Assembly: GCA_022769125.1 (NCBI GenBank)
Contig: JALEKN010000045.1
Coordinates: 1 to 64,000 of the forward strand
Direction of reading: 5' to 3'
DNA length: 64,000 nucleotides
Origin: Agathobacter sp.
GTDB taxonomy: Bacteria; Bacillota; Clostridia; Lachnospirales; Lachnospiraceae
Below, one piece after another: positions 1 through 9,651 of this stretch; position 1 is the stretch's first letter; each line of letters opens with the position of its first letter. The notes under the pieces were generated by a model. The model saw only the letters and a program-made list of their open reading frames with translations, did no database searches and was not told where the DNA came from. The position numbers and the translations under genes are program-made.

Positions 1-633
1 TTATATTGCTATCCGGAGGAAATCTATGAAGAACTGATTGAAGCCATGATGCATGATAAAAAGGTCTGCCATTATCTTGACATGCCAATCCAGCATTGCA
101 ATGATGAGATTTTGCGCCGGATGGGACGAAAGACCAACAAAGCAGAACTTACAGATCGCATCGCTTATCTGCGCAGCCGTATACCGGACATTGCTCTTCG
201 CACAACACTTATCTGTGGTTTTCCGGGTGAGACCGAAGAGATGCATGAGGAGCTGATGCAGTTTGTCAATGATATGGAATTTGACCGTCTCGGTGCTTTT
301 ACTTATTCTGCCGAGGAGGGTACTCCGGCAGCGGATTTCCCGGATCAGGTGGATGAGGAACAGAAGCTGGAATGGAAAGATGCTGTTATGGAGTTACAGG
401 AAGAAGTTATCTTTGACAAAAATGAAAGCATGGAGGGAACAGAACTCTATGCATTTATTGAAGGAAAAGTCGCTGATGAGAATGTTTATATCGGGCGGAC
501 TTACCGTGATGCGCCAAACGTGGATGGCTATATTTTTGTAAATACCGAAGAAGAGCTGATGACCGGAGATGTTGTTAAGGTCCGTGTTACCGGTGCTTAC
601 GAATATGATTTGATAGGAGAAATTATAGCATGA
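1..633 (+). CDS. rimO: Ribosomal protein S12 methylthiotransferase RimO (C-terminal part)
   Basis: RimO is a radical-SAM, two-cluster enzyme that adds a methylthio group to an Asp of ribosomal protein S12. The frame is open from base 1, so the start, the N-terminal MTTase domain and the CxxxCxxC cluster lie left of the window; about 210 codons remain. Visible are the end of the radical-SAM barrel (LDMPIQHCNDEILRRMGR; TLICGFPGET) and a C-terminal TRAM domain over the last ~65 residues. MiaB has similar domains, but the partner genes (pgsA next) and the sequence fit RimO better. The stop overlaps the pgsA start as ATGA, so the two are probably translationally coupled. Confidence 0.9.
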   Translation, partial: LYCYPEEIYEELIEAMMHDKKVCHYLDMPIQHCNDEILRRMGRKTNKAELTDRIAYLRSRIPDIALRTTLICGFPGETEEMHEELMQFVNDMEFDRLGAFTYSAEEGTPAADFPDQVDEEQKLEWKDAVMELQEEVIFDKNESMEGTELYAFIEGKVADENVYIGRTYRDAPNVDGYIFVNTEEELMTGDVVKVRVTGAYEYDLIGEIIA

Positions 634-1178
634 ACCTGCCTAATAAATTAACAATTTTCCGTGTGATCCTAATTCCTTTTTTCGTGTTCTTTCTTATGGC
701 ACCATATTTTGAAGGATATGGAAACTATATTGCGTTAGCTATTTTTATTATTGCCAGCCTGACAGATCTCTTTGATGGAAAAATTGCACGAAAATACAAT
801 CTGATCACCGATTTTGGCAAATTTATGGATCCACTTGCAGATAAACTGCTCGTATGCTCGGCACTTATCTGCTTTATCGAGCTTGATCTGCTGCCAGCGT
901 GGGTTGTGATCATTATTATCGCACGTGAATTCATCATCAGCGGATTTCGTCTTGTCGCATCTGATAACGGAATTGTGATTGCCGCAAGCTATTGGGGCAA
1001 ATTCAAAACAGTTTTTCAGATGATCATGGTTATTGTTTTGATGTTTAATCAGTATCTGTGTAATCCGGTGCTTCATGTTATCGGTATTATTTTAATTATT
1101 GTTGCAACTGCGCTTACAGTCATCTCACTTGTAGATTATATCTGGAAAAACAAAAGTGTCTTGAAAGAGCAGAAATAA
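630..1178 (+). CDS. pgsA: CDP-diacylglycerol--glycerol-3-phosphate 3-phosphatidyltransferase
   Basis: This enzyme makes phosphatidylglycerol phosphate from CDP-diacylglycerol and glycerol-3-phosphate in the cytoplasmic membrane, the committed step to phosphatidylglycerol and cardiolipin. The 182-aa protein has several hydrophobic segments and a complete CDP-alcohol phosphatidyltransferase signature: D49-G50-x2-A53-R54-x8-G63-x3-D67-x3-D71, plus D46. The length is normal for the family. It starts inside the rimO stop codon and is followed after 12 bases by rsmD, consistent with an operon. Confidence 0.95.
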   Translation: MNLPNKLTIFRVILIPFFVFFLMAPYFEGYGNYIALAIFIIASLTDLFDGKIARKYNLITDFGKFMDPLADKLLVCSALICFIELDLLPAWVVIIIIAREFIISGFRLVASDNGIVIAASYWGKFKTVFQMIMVIVLMFNQYLCNPVLHVIGIILIIVATALTVISLVDYIWKNKSVLKEQK

Positions 1179-1190
1179 CGGAGGTACATT

Positions 1191-1742
1191 ATGCGTATTA
1201 TTGCCGGAACAGCGCGAAGCCTTCCTCTTAAGACAATAGAAGGTTTGGAAACGCGCCCGACTTCAGATAAGATAAAGGAAACATTGTTTAATATGCTCCA
1301 GCCGGAACTCCCCGGATGTTATTTTCTTGATCTTTTTGCAGGAAGCGGACAAATCGGACTTGAAGCATTAAGCAGAGGAGCAGCCTACGCTGTATTTGTA
1401 GAAAATTCCAAAAAAGCAGCGAAATGCATTGAGGACAATATTGCATTTACCAAATTTGACAAGGTGTCCAAGCTTTATACAACAGATGTGCGGAGTGCAC
1501 TTTCCATGATGGAGGGTAAGTATCAGTTCGATATCATTTTCATGGATCCACCATATAATCATGGGCTTGAGAAGGAAGTTCTTGCATATCTTGCGGATTC
1601 AAGTCTTGTAAAGGAAGATACTGTCATTATTACAGAAGCCTCTCTCCAGACCGATTTTTCGGATATGGATACACTTGGGTATGAGATTGCAAGATATAAA
1701 AAGTACAAAACAAATGCGCATATTTTTTTGCGCAGGAAATGA
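1191..1742 (+). CDS. rsmD: 16S rRNA (guanine966-N2)-methyltransferase RsmD
   Basis: RsmD is an SAM-dependent methyltransferase acting on G966 of 16S rRNA. The 183-aa protein shows the family signature TRPTSDKIKETLFN (residues 21-34), SAM-binding motif I DLFAGSG (47-53) and the catalytic DPPY motif (119-122). A good ribosome site (GGAGG) precedes the ATG. The order rsmD-coaD-(ylbJ) matches ylbH-ylbI-ylbJ of Bacillus subtilis, which supports the assignment. Confidence 0.95.
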   Translation: MRIIAGTARSLPLKTIEGLETRPTSDKIKETLFNMLQPELPGCYFLDLFAGSGQIGLEALSRGAAYAVFVENSKKAAKCIEDNIAFTKFDKVSKLYTTDVRSALSMMEGKYQFDIIFMDPPYNHGLEKEVLAYLADSSLVKEDTVIITEASLQTDFSDMDTLGYEIARYKKYKTNAHIFLRRK

Positions 1743-1748
1743 GGTATT

Positions 1749-2231
1749 ATGAAAAAAGCCATATACCCTGGAAGTTTTGATCCCCTCACTTTTGGTCATC
1801 TTGACATCATTGAGCGTTCTTCCAAAATTGTGGATGAATTAGTGATCGGGGTACTGAATAACAGCGCAAAAAATTCGTTGTTTTCTTTAGACGAACGTGT
1901 TAGTATGATTAAAGAGATGACAAAGGATTTACCCAATGTTACAGTAGGTTCGTTTGATGGTCTGCTTGTGGATTATATGCGTGAGATTGGTGCAACGATA
2001 ATCATCCGTGGGCTTCGCGCCGTCACCGATTTTGAGTACGAGCTCCAGATTGCACAGTCCAATCACGTACAGGATCCAAGTATTGAGACGATTTTTCTTA
2101 CGACCAACCTGCAATATTCGTACTTAAGTTCTACTATTGTAAAAGAATTTGCTTCCTACAAAGGTGATATATCCAAATTTGTACCGGCCCAGTTTATTGA
2201 CCGGATTTATGAAAAGTATGAAAAAAGATAA
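1749..2231 (+). CDS. coaD: Phosphopantetheine adenylyltransferase
   Basis: CoaD catalyses the penultimate step of coenzyme A synthesis, transferring AMP from ATP to 4'-phosphopantetheine. The 160-aa length is typical. The nucleotidyltransferase signature is present near the N-terminus ([12 protein letters not shown], containing the GH of the T/HxGH motif), and the C-terminal YLSSTIVKE segment carries the ISSTxxK-type motif. [14 protein letters not shown] is a highly conserved CoaD stretch. It lies 6 bases after rsmD with its own GAGG site. Confidence 0.96.
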   Translation: MKKAIYPGSFDPLTFGHLDIIERSSKIVDELVIGVLNNSAKNSLFSLDERVSMIKEMTKDLPNVTVGSFDGLLVDYMREIGATIIIRGLRAVTDFEYELQIAQSNHVQDPSIETIFLTTNLQYSYLSSTIVKEFASYKGDISKFVPAQFIDRIYEKYEKR

Positions 2232-2243
2232 GGAGTACTTCTT

Positions 2244-2888
2244 ATGAGCAGCAGAATCGAACAGATTATTGATGAGATTGAAGACTATATTGAAAAATGC
2301 AAGCCACAGATTCTTTCGAGCACCAAGATTGTCGTAGACAGGGAAGAACTTGAAGAACTGATTGCAGAACTTCGATCCAAGACTCCGGAAGAAATCAAGC
2401 GTTATCAGAAGATCATCAGCAACAAAGATGCTATCCTTGCGGACGCACAGGCAAAGGCTGATGAGATCATCGCGCAGGCACAGATTCAGACAAATGAGCT
2501 TGTTTCAGAGCATCAGATCATGCAACAGGCATATGCCCAAGCCAATGAAGTTGTTATGATTGCCACCAAGCAGGCACAGGAGATTCTCGATAACGCAACC
2601 AACGAGGCGAATAATATTCGTATGGGTGCAATGGCCTATACCGATAGCCAGTTAAAAGGCGTAGAAGATATCCTTTCCAATGCAATTGACACTTCCCGTA
2701 TGCGTTATGACAATCTGATTTCATCCCTTCAAGGATTTTTGGATGTTGTTTCTACCAATCGTGCACAGTTGTTTCCGGCTGAACCGGAGACAGAGCCTGA
2801 GCAGCCGGCTGAGCCTGCCGCAAGCTCTGTAGAGACCGTGGATCTTTCAGGGCTTAGTGCATCAAGTGATTCCGATTCCGAGGGTTAG
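2244..2888 (+). CDS. Coiled-coil protein of unknown function (often annotated 'ATPase')
   Basis: A 214-aa protein preceded by AAGGAG. Residues ~1-150 are almost entirely predicted helix rich in Ala, Glu, Gln and Ile with heptad-like spacing (for example DAQAKADEIIAQAQIQTNE), resembling the coiled-coil stalks of DivIVA-like or V-ATPase subunit proteins. The last ~45 residues are an acidic, Pro/Ser-rich tail ending in SDSDSEG. No nucleotide-binding motif is visible, so an ATPase label would not be justified. Its 3' end overlaps the convergent ylbJ-like gene by 27 bases. It follows coaD by 12 bases and is probably co-transcribed with it. Confidence 0.8.
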   Translation: MSSRIEQIIDEIEDYIEKCKPQILSSTKIVVDREELEELIAELRSKTPEEIKRYQKIISNKDAILADAQAKADEIIAQAQIQTNELVSEHQIMQQAYAQANEVVMIATKQAQEILDNATNEANNIRMGAMAYTDSQLKGVEDILSNAIDTSRMRYDNLISSLQGFLDVVSTNRAQLFPAEPETEPEQPAEPAASSVETVDLSGLSASSDSDSEG

Positions 2889-3773
2889 CATACATAGACA
2901 TAGGAGCACAGAGCAGGCTGTGTAAAGTAGTTTGAATCGAATATAACTGATGATGGACAAGTCAGTTGCAGCAAGCATGGAATTCGTCTGTGCAAGGCCA
3001 CAGAGCCCTCCGAATGCAAGAAAGAGAACTGCAAGAAGCAGTTTTACCTGCTTGGAATATGCAATATAAGCAAGCTGGGCGGTTCCATTTGTAACTTCGG
3101 TAATTCCGACCATCAGATATCGTATAGGTTCCGGAAGGAACCGGATATGTACAAACAAATCTGCGGTAATTGAAAACATGACAATATATCCGCACAATTT
3201 AATAAGCGTAACAAAGCTGCTTACAATTCCGGCGTCAATGATTTGCATGTCTATTTGAAATCTTGATGCCGATTTTTTTTGAACAGCTAATTCCATCGGT
3301 TGTCTAGAAAGCAAAATACAGCCTATGAGAATCGGCGGCATATATAATACCAGAAACACAGGAAGGATCAATGAGCTGTCTTTCAATATATTGCAGCAGA
3401 CAAAGCTGCTTACAAAGGCGGGGCTCATATTATTCGTAAATGCACACAAAATACGGGCACGGTCAGAAGATGTTTCGCCGTTCTTATATATATCAGCGGT
3501 CAGCTTGCTCCCGATTGGGAATCCAAAGAACGTGCCACAGATAATTACAAACCATTCCCATCCGGTAATTCCTGCAAAGCTTCTTCTGGCGTGTTGTGAG
3601 GAACCGTTGACTGCAAGCATTACATTTGAGAGAATCGAAAATGGCAGGAGCGTTGGCAATATCTGATTAAACCAAAGCAGGATTCCGTTTGAAGATGCAA
3701 GAAACGCTTTCGACGGATATATAATAAAATAAAAAAACATGCAACATACAAATATATAAAATAATTTTTTCAT
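2862..3773 (-). CDS. YlbJ-like sporulation integral membrane protein
   Basis: A 303-aa polytopic membrane protein with about eight hydrophobic segments. It contains a nucleoside-recognition (Gate)-type segment, GTFFGFPIGSKLTADIY, followed by FTNNMSPAFV, typical of YlbJ/SpoIIM-era spore membrane proteins. B. subtilis YlbJ is about 400 aa, so this copy is shorter. Its position beside rsmD-coaD copies the ylbH-ylbI-ylbJ neighbourhood, although here the gene is inverted. YlbJ is known as a sigma-E-dependent protein needed for spore maturation; that role is inferred here from homology and synteny. No clear Shine-Dalgarno is seen before the ATG. Confidence 0.7.
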   Translation of the reverse strand: MKKLFYIFVCCMFFYFIIYPSKAFLASSNGILLWFNQILPTLLPFSILSNVMLAVNGSSQHARRSFAGITGWEWFVIICGTFFGFPIGSKLTADIYKNGETSSDRARILCAFTNNMSPAFVSSFVCCNILKDSSLILPVFLVLYMPPILIGCILLSRQPMELAVQKKSASRFQIDMQIIDAGIVSSFVTLIKLCGYIVMFSITADLFVHIRFLPEPIRYLMVGITEVTNGTAQLAYIAYSKQVKLLLAVLFLAFGGLCGLAQTNSMLAATDLSIISYIRFKLLYTACSVLLCLCMLTLGIGIT

Positions 3774-3803
3774 ATTACAATTTATGAATGCAAGGAGGAT
3801 ACT

Positions 3804-5249
3804 ATGAGCGTTTTGGAAAATTTACAGCCACAGAAAGTATTTCACTATTTTGAAGAGATTTGCAATATTCCCCATGGTTCCCGGAACACCAAGCAGATCA
3901 GTGATTATCTGGTACAATTTGCAAAGGATCATAATCTGACCTATTATCAGGACGATCTAAACAATGTTATTATCCTGAAAGATGCCACAGCTGGTTATGA
4001 AAATTCCGAGCCAATCATTATCCAGGGGCATATGGATATGGTTTGTGAAAAAGAAAATGACTGTGATATTGATTTTGAGAAAGATGGAATCCGTCTGATG
4101 ATTGATGGTGATTTTGTCACAGCCGACCAGACCACATTAGGTGGAGATGACGGAATCGCAGTTGCATATGCACTTGCAATTCTGGATTCCGATGATATTC
4201 CGCATCCGGCACTTGAGATTGTGATTACCGTAGATGAAGAGATTGGAATGCTCGGTGCTTTTAATATGGATCTTTCCATGTTAAAGGGTCACAAAATGTT
4301 AAACATTGACAGTGATGTCGAAGGCCACTTTCTTACCAGCTGCGCAGGTGGCATGAGTCTTATTGCAGACATTCCTGTAAAGAGAACCACACAGGTCGGT
4401 CTTGCTACTGAAATTACACTTACCGGTCTTGTTGGTGGTCATTCCGGCAGCGAGATTGATAAAGAACATGGTAATGCAGATATTCTGATGGGACGTGTCT
4501 TCTCTACGCTTGCAGAAGTCACACCGTTTGGTGTCATCGACATGGCAGGCGGTTTAAAGGACAATGCAATTCCGCGTGAATGCAGGGCAACAATTCTTCT
4601 CCCGGAAGAAAACATCAACGCCGTTACCGATACATTACGTACATTGGAAACCGCCTTAAAAAATGAATATATCAAATCTGATGCCGGACTTCGGATTCTT
4701 GTAAATCCAATCGGCATTCAGAAAGCAGATATTTTGGATTATGCTTCCGTCAACCGTGTTTTATGTTACCTTCGCATGGTTCCGAATGGAGTTCTTCATA
4801 TGAGCCAGATTATGTCGGGACTAGTAGAAACCTCATTAAATCTTGGAATATTAGAACTCAAAGAAAATTCACTCCATACCGTTACCTCTATCCGGAGCAG
4901 TGTTTCTTCCCGTAAGGAAGAGGTAAAGGAACGTGTAGCAATGGTTGTGGAACTTCTCGGCGGAGAGATTACAATCGAAGGAGATTATCCTGCATGGGAA
5001 TACAAAGATCAGTCCGATGTAAGAACAGAAATTGCGGCTGTATATAAAGACTTATTTGGAAAAGAACCGATTTTTGAAGCAATTCACGCAGGTTTGGAAT
5101 GTGGTATCTTCTCTGAAAAGATCAAGAACTTAGACTGTGTATCTTTCGGTCCGAACAATTATGATATCCATACTCCGAAGGAAAGATTAAGTATCTCATC
5201 CACAGAACGTATGTGGAAACTTATTTTAGAGTTTTTGAAGCGTGCTTAA
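3804..5249 (+). CDS. pepD: Aminoacyl-histidine dipeptidase (M20 family, PepD)
   Basis: A cytosolic zinc peptidase of clan MH that hydrolyses Xaa-His dipeptides such as carnosine. The 481-aa length is normal. Metal ligands are visible as GHMDMV (H76, D78), GGDDG (D115) and DEEIG (E145/E146). The lid/dimerisation domain lies roughly between residues 200 and 380, with GGHSGSEI at its start. An AAGGAGG site precedes the ATG. It is divergent from the ylbJ-like gene with only 30 bases between start codons, so promoters must overlap coding sequence. The next gene starts 2 bases after its stop. Confidence 0.93.
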   Translation: MSVLENLQPQKVFHYFEEICNIPHGSRNTKQISDYLVQFAKDHNLTYYQDDLNNVIILKDATAGYENSEPIIIQGHMDMVCEKENDCDIDFEKDGIRLMIDGDFVTADQTTLGGDDGIAVAYALAILDSDDIPHPALEIVITVDEEIGMLGAFNMDLSMLKGHKMLNIDSDVEGHFLTSCAGGMSLIADIPVKRTTQVGLATEITLTGLVGGHSGSEIDKEHGNADILMGRVFSTLAEVTPFGVIDMAGGLKDNAIPRECRATILLPEENINAVTDTLRTLETALKNEYIKSDAGLRILVNPIGIQKADILDYASVNRVLCYLRMVPNGVLHMSQIMSGLVETSLNLGILELKENSLHTVTSIRSSVSSRKEEVKERVAMVVELLGGEITIEGDYPAWEYKDQSDVRTEIAAVYKDLFGKEPIFEAIHAGLECGIFSEKIKNLDCVSFGPNNYDIHTPKERLSISSTERMWKLILEFLKRA

Positions 5250-5251
5250 TT

Positions 5252-5977
5252 ATGATGCGTCTCGACAAATTTTTATGCGCATGCCGTGTTGGCACACGCT
5301 CAGAAGTAAAAAAATATATTAAGCAAAAGCTTGTGACAGTAAATGGCCAGACTGCCTTAAAACCGGAAGATAAGGTCGACGAGACAGCGGATATCATCTG
5401 TTTTCGCGGCAAACAGCTGCAGTATGAGGCGTATCGGTATTATCTGCTTTACAAGCCGGCCGGTTGTGTTACGGCTGTGACAGACGCTACCCACAAGACG
5501 GTTATGGATCTGTTTCCGGATGATATCCGCGGAGGATTATCCCCTGTAGGCCGCCTCGACCGCGATACGGAGGGTCTGCTCATCGTCACAAATGATGGAG
5601 AATTTACGCATCATATTTTAAGTCCAAGCCACCATATTCCAAAGACATATCTTGCTGAATTGGATTACGCCTTACCCGAGGATGCTGTTGCCCGTTTTAA
5701 AGAAGGTCTTGACATTGGAGACGATGAGCTGACCCTTCCGGCAGAACTTGAGCTGATAGAGCCATATATACATGAAAACGGATATGTCCGTCATCGTGCT
5801 TTGGTAACAATCCATGAGGGACGTTATCATCAGGTCAAGCGGATGTTCCATGCGGTCGGCTGTAAAGTGTTATACTTAAAGCGGCTTTCTATCGGAAATC
5901 TGACCCTATGCGGCCTCGACCCGGGAGATTTTCGACGCCTTACAGAGCAGGAGATTGCTGCTCTCAAAGAACTTTAA
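5252..5977 (+). CDS. rRNA pseudouridine synthase, RsuA/RluB/RluE family
   Basis: This enzyme isomerises a specific uridine in rRNA. An N-terminal S4 RNA-binding domain (MRLDKFLCACRVGTRSEVKK) is followed by the catalytic domain with GRLDRDTEGLL, whose Asp (about residue 103) is the catalytic residue, and by HEGRYHQVKRM near the C-terminus. It is about 241 aa, typical of RsuA-type enzymes. ATG codons at 5252 and 5255 are both possible; an upstream in-frame ATG at 5213 lies inside pepD and would add a non-conserved extension, so it was not used. The target (16S U516 versus a 23S site) cannot be decided from sequence alone. Confidence 0.9.
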   Translation: MMRLDKFLCACRVGTRSEVKKYIKQKLVTVNGQTALKPEDKVDETADIICFRGKQLQYEAYRYYLLYKPAGCVTAVTDATHKTVMDLFPDDIRGGLSPVGRLDRDTEGLLIVTNDGEFTHHILSPSHHIPKTYLAELDYALPEDAVARFKEGLDIGDDELTLPAELELIEPYIHENGYVRHRALVTIHEGRYHQVKRMFHAVGCKVLYLKRLSIGNLTLCGLDPGDFRRLTEQEIAALKEL

Positions 5978-6098
5978 TATGCATTGCAATACAAGTTATT
6001 TTTTTATGTAGTTTTATTATTTGTATAGATATTGTAGTATCTGTTACGGATATACTATATCTTGACAAAATTCGACGCAAAAATTGCAGGAGATGCCT

Positions 6099-8000
6099 AT
6101 GAATGCAGGATTTATGCCAATTTCAAAAGAAGATATGAAGGAGCAGGGGATTGATCAGCTCGACTTCGTATTTGTTATCGGAGATGCTTATGTGGATCAT
6201 CCGTCCTTTGGATACGCAATCATATCAAGAATATTACAAGCACATGGTTACACCGTTGGAATCATATCTCAGCCTGATTGGAAGGATGATACATCCATAT
6301 CAATCCTCGGGACACCAAAACTAGCTTTTCTGGTTTGTGGCGGCAATATGGACTCCATGGTTAATCATTACAGTGTCTCTAAAAAGCCCCGGACCATGGA
6401 TGCTTATACTCCGGGCGGCGTAACAGGAAAAAGACCGGATTATGCTACCGTTGTCTACTGTAACCTGATCCGCCATACCTACAAGGATATTCCGATCGTT
6501 GTAGGTGGTATTGAGGCAAGCCTGCGCCGTCTGGCTCATTACGATTATTGGTCAAACAAAGTAAAAAGATCTCTTCTTCTGGATTCCGGCGCGGATCTGA
6601 TTTCTTACGGGATGGGAGAGCACAGCATTGTTGAAATTGCAGATGCCCTAAAGGCAGGAATTGCTGTTAAAGATATCACTTTTATTGATGGAACCGTATT
6701 TAAGACCAAGGATAAAGATATTATCTATGATGCAATCATGCTTCCGTCTTATGATGAGATCAAAGCAGACAAGAGAGTATTCGCAGAGAGTTTTTATACC
6801 CAATACCAAAACACGGATGCTTTTACTGCCAAGCGGCTGTGTGAACCATATGACCATGTATATGTTGTCCAGAATCCACCATCCAAGCCGCTTACGGTTG
6901 AAGAGATGGATGCCGTATATGCGCTTCCCTATATGCGCACCTATCATCCATCATATGAGGCGCTCGGTGGAATACCAGCGATCAATGAAGTTAAATTTTC
7001 GCTGATCAGTAACAGAGGATGCTATGGCGGATGTAACTTCTGTGCACTCACATTCCATCAGGGCCGTATCATTCAATGCCGCAGCCATGAATCGATTATT
7101 GAAGAAGCCAAAAAGATCACACAGGAAAAAGATTTCAAGGGATACATTCATGACGTTGGCGGTCCGACTGCCAATTTCCGTGCCCCTGCATGCCAGAAGC
7201 AGCTGACAAAGGGGGCGTGTACCAATCGCCAATGCCTGTTTCCAACGCCTTGTAAGAATCTTATTGTAGATCATTCTGACTATGTAGCGCTCCTGCGTAA
7301 GCTACGTGCACTTCCGAAGGTAAAAAAAGTATTTGTCCGTTCCGGTATCCGATTTGATTATTTGATTTATGACAAAGATCAGACCTTTTTGCGGGAATTG
7401 TGTGAATATCATGTCAGTGGCCAGCTGAAGGTTGCTCCGGAGCATATATCCAACGCTGTACTCGAAAAGCTGGGAAAACCTCGTGTGGAAGTATACAATC
7501 GTTTTGTAGAGGCGTATCAGAATATGAACAAAAAACTCGGAAAGGAGCAATATCTTGTGCCATATCTGATGTCTTCCCATCCGGGCTCCACTCTGAAAGA
7601 AGCAGTAGAGCTGGCTGAGTATCTGAGGGATCACAATCTCTCACCGGAGCAGGTACAGGATTTTTATCCTACACCATCCACCATTTCAACCTGTATGTAT
7701 TATACGGGACTTGATCCACGTACAATGGAACCGGTGTATGTTGCAACCAATCCTCACGAGAAAGCAATGCAGCGTGCCCTGATCCAATACAAAAATCCGA
7801 AGAACTATGAATTGGTCAAAGAAGCTCTGATCAAAGCAGGACGCGAAGATCTGATCGGATTTGATAAGAAATGCCTGATACGTCCAAGGAAAATGGAGCA
7901 TAAGGCTTCAAGGCAAAACATTCCGGCTTCTACTTCAGCGAACCATACGCCGCATAAGAAGACAATCCGGAATGTTCACAAGAAAAAATCAGGCAGATAG
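6099..8000 (+). CDS. YgiQ-family radical SAM protein
   Basis: A member of the widespread YgiQ (UPF0313) family of unknown reaction, 633 aa. The N-terminal part has the family segments [12 protein letters not shown] and GGIEASLRR; the radical-SAM cluster motif is in [13 protein letters not shown] (CxxxCxxC), and VAPEHIS and MSSHPGSTL are typical of the family. The C-terminal ~45 residues are basic and low-complexity (Lys, His, Arg). I start at the ATG at 6099 because AGGAG lies six bases upstream; the frame is open from a TTG at 6084. A 121-bp gap separates it from the previous gene, with no convincing promoter. Confidence 0.9.
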   Translation: MNAGFMPISKEDMKEQGIDQLDFVFVIGDAYVDHPSFGYAIISRILQAHGYTVGIISQPDWKDDTSISILGTPKLAFLVCGGNMDSMVNHYSVSKKPRTMDAYTPGGVTGKRPDYATVVYCNLIRHTYKDIPIVVGGIEASLRRLAHYDYWSNKVKRSLLLDSGADLISYGMGEHSIVEIADALKAGIAVKDITFIDGTVFKTKDKDIIYDAIMLPSYDEIKADKRVFAESFYTQYQNTDAFTAKRLCEPYDHVYVVQNPPSKPLTVEEMDAVYALPYMRTYHPSYEALGGIPAINEVKFSLISNRGCYGGCNFCALTFHQGRIIQCRSHESIIEEAKKITQEKDFKGYIHDVGGPTANFRAPACQKQLTKGACTNRQCLFPTPCKNLIVDHSDYVALLRKLRALPKVKKVFVRSGIRFDYLIYDKDQTFLRELCEYHVSGQLKVAPEHISNAVLEKLGKPRVEVYNRFVEAYQNMNKKLGKEQYLVPYLMSSHPGSTLKEAVELAEYLRDHNLSPEQVQDFYPTPSTISTCMYYTGLDPRTMEPVYVATNPHEKAMQRALIQYKNPKNYELVKEALIKAGREDLIGFDKKCLIRPRKMEHKASRQNIPASTSANHTPHKKTIRNVHKKKSGR

Positions 8001-8018
8001 CGGACATAAGATTATATT

Positions 8019-8990
8019 ATGAAAGAATTTACAATCAAACGAAACGAGGAAAACCAGCGTTTTGACAAATACTTAAAAAAGCTTTTGCCGGATGCTGCAA
8101 CAAGTTTCCTCTATAAAATGATGCGAAAAAAGAATATTACTTTAAATGGGAAGAAATCCGAAGGAAATGAAATTCTTCATAGCGGAGATATTGTGCGCCT
8201 CTTTTTCTCTGATGAGACATTTGCAAAGTTTTCCGGGGACACCAGACAGGCCGATGATGAATTTTCTTTATTATCAAAGTTTCCTCTCGGTGGCATCCGG
8301 ATTGTTTATGAGGATGATGATATCCTTATTGCGGACAAACCATTTAATATGTTGTCGCAGAAGGCATCCCCATCAGATGTCTCTGCAAATGAGCATCTGC
8401 TCGGTTATCTGATCCGCACAGGGAAACTTACCCGGGAATCCTTTGCAACGTTTCGGCCGTCAGTCTGTAACCGGCTTGACCGCAACACAACAGGACTGAT
8501 ACTGATGGGAATATCCCTCAAAGGTTCCCAGGAACTATCCCGGATGTTAAGGGAACGTACAATTGGCAAATATTATCTGGCTGTCGTAAGTGGAATCCTT
8601 ACAAAGCCGGCCCACCAAAAGGGCTATCTTATCAAGAACCGGCATACCAATTGTGTGGAGATCCGTTCCACGGCAGACAGCGATGATGCAAAACCGATTG
8701 AAACTGCGTATCGTCCACTATATCAGGCAAACAATACAACCCTTTTAGAAGTACATCTGATCACCGGTAAAACACACCAGATCCGCGCACATCTTGCATC
8801 GATCGGGCATCCGATCATCGGGGATCCCAAGTACGGCAATCCGATTGTCAACCGAACTTTTGCTATGGATTACAATGTCAAAGCTCAGCTTTTACACGCG
8901 TACCGTATTTCCTTTCCTGATGGAAGAACCTTCACAGCAGAAACACCAAAGACCTTTCTTAGGATTTCACCGGATTATCGTATTTCTTGA
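8019..8990 (+). CDS. RluA-family pseudouridine synthase
   Basis: A 323-aa RNA pseudouridine synthase of the RluA/RluC/RluD family. It has an N-terminal S4 domain (QRFDKYLKKLLPDAATSFLY, ending NGKKSEGNEIL) and the catalytic motif CNRLDRNTTGLIL, containing the active-site Asp. TGKTHQIRAHLASIGHPI is the conserved C-terminal motif. The family modifies 23S rRNA or tRNA; an RluC-like 23S role is most likely. A second paralogue (rluD) occurs at 29260-30171. It follows the YgiQ gene by 18 bases. Confidence 0.9.
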   Translation: MKEFTIKRNEENQRFDKYLKKLLPDAATSFLYKMMRKKNITLNGKKSEGNEILHSGDIVRLFFSDETFAKFSGDTRQADDEFSLLSKFPLGGIRIVYEDDDILIADKPFNMLSQKASPSDVSANEHLLGYLIRTGKLTRESFATFRPSVCNRLDRNTTGLILMGISLKGSQELSRMLRERTIGKYYLAVVSGILTKPAHQKGYLIKNRHTNCVEIRSTADSDDAKPIETAYRPLYQANNTTLLEVHLITGKTHQIRAHLASIGHPIIGDPKYGNPIVNRTFAMDYNVKAQLLHAYRISFPDGRTFTAETPKTFLRISPDYRIS

Positions 8991-9032
8991 ATTGCAAGGT
9001 ATTTTAATGAAATGACAGGAGATTAAAAAGCA

Positions 9033-9563
9033 ATGCCAACATGGAATTCCAGGGGGCTTCGGGGATCGACGCTCGAGGACATGCTAAATCGGACAAACGA
9101 GAAATATCTGGAAAATCACTTAGGACTGATTCAGAAAATTCCAACTCCAATCACTCCCATCAATATTGATAAGGAGACAAGGCATATCACGCTTGCATAC
9201 TTTGACCAAAAGAGTACTGTTGATTATATCGGCGTAGTACAAGGAGTTCCTGTGTGCTTTGATGCAAAGGAATGTAATACCGATACGTTTCCACTCCAAA
9301 ACATTCATGAACATCAGGTGCGGTTTATGCAGGAATTCGAACATCAGGATGGAATCGCCTTTATACTGATCTTTTTTACGTCCAGAAACGAGTTTTACTA
9401 TCTGCCATTTAAAGAGCTCATCCGCTTTTGGGAGCGCGGACAAAATGGAGGAAGAAAAAGCTTCCGATATGATGAACTATCACCGGAGTATATTCTTCCG
9501 GAGGTGCCGGGAGTGCTTGTCCCTTACTTAAACGGATTGCAAAGAGACTTGGAATCAAGATAA
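9033..9563 (+). CDS. recU: Holliday junction resolvase RecU
   Basis: RecU is the Firmicute Holliday-junction endonuclease that acts with RuvAB in recombinational repair and chromosome segregation. The 176-aa protein begins with the diagnostic NSRGLRGSTLEDMLNRTN, followed by the nuclease core with CFDAKEC (Asp, Lys), HQVRFMQEFEHQDGIAFI and FYYLPF. The length is slightly below the B. subtilis protein (206 aa). A GGAG site precedes the ATG. The strong his promoter begins five bases after its stop, so it ends the upstream unit. Confidence 0.92.
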   Translation: MPTWNSRGLRGSTLEDMLNRTNEKYLENHLGLIQKIPTPITPINIDKETRHITLAYFDQKSTVDYIGVVQGVPVCFDAKECNTDTFPLQNIHEHQVRFMQEFEHQDGIAFILIFFTSRNEFYYLPFKELIRFWERGQNGGRKSFRYDELSPEYILPEVPGVLVPYLNGLQRDLESR

Positions 9564-9567
9564 TTTG

Positions 9568-9596
9568 TTGACAAATAATTGTTCTTTTCATATAAT
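9568..9596 (+). promoter_or_regulatory. Consensus sigma-A promoter of the his operon
   Basis: A perfect TTGACA at 9568-9573 and a perfect TATAAT at 9591-9596 are separated by 17 bases. Transcription should start near 9603, leaving a leader of about 84 nt before hisZ. Confidence 0.9.
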
Positions 9597-9651
9597 GGTT
9601 TTTGTTTCACGTGGTAGCATATTATCACTGTACTATATTAAAGTTTAAATT

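Noticed and set aside
5978-6098. Promoter for the YgiQ gene
   Set aside because: TATACT at 6051 and TTGACA-like at 6062 have no partner box at 16-18 bases.
9120-9443. Antisense ORF in recU
   Set aside because: It is a shadow of a well-supported gene and lacks a ribosome site or family features.
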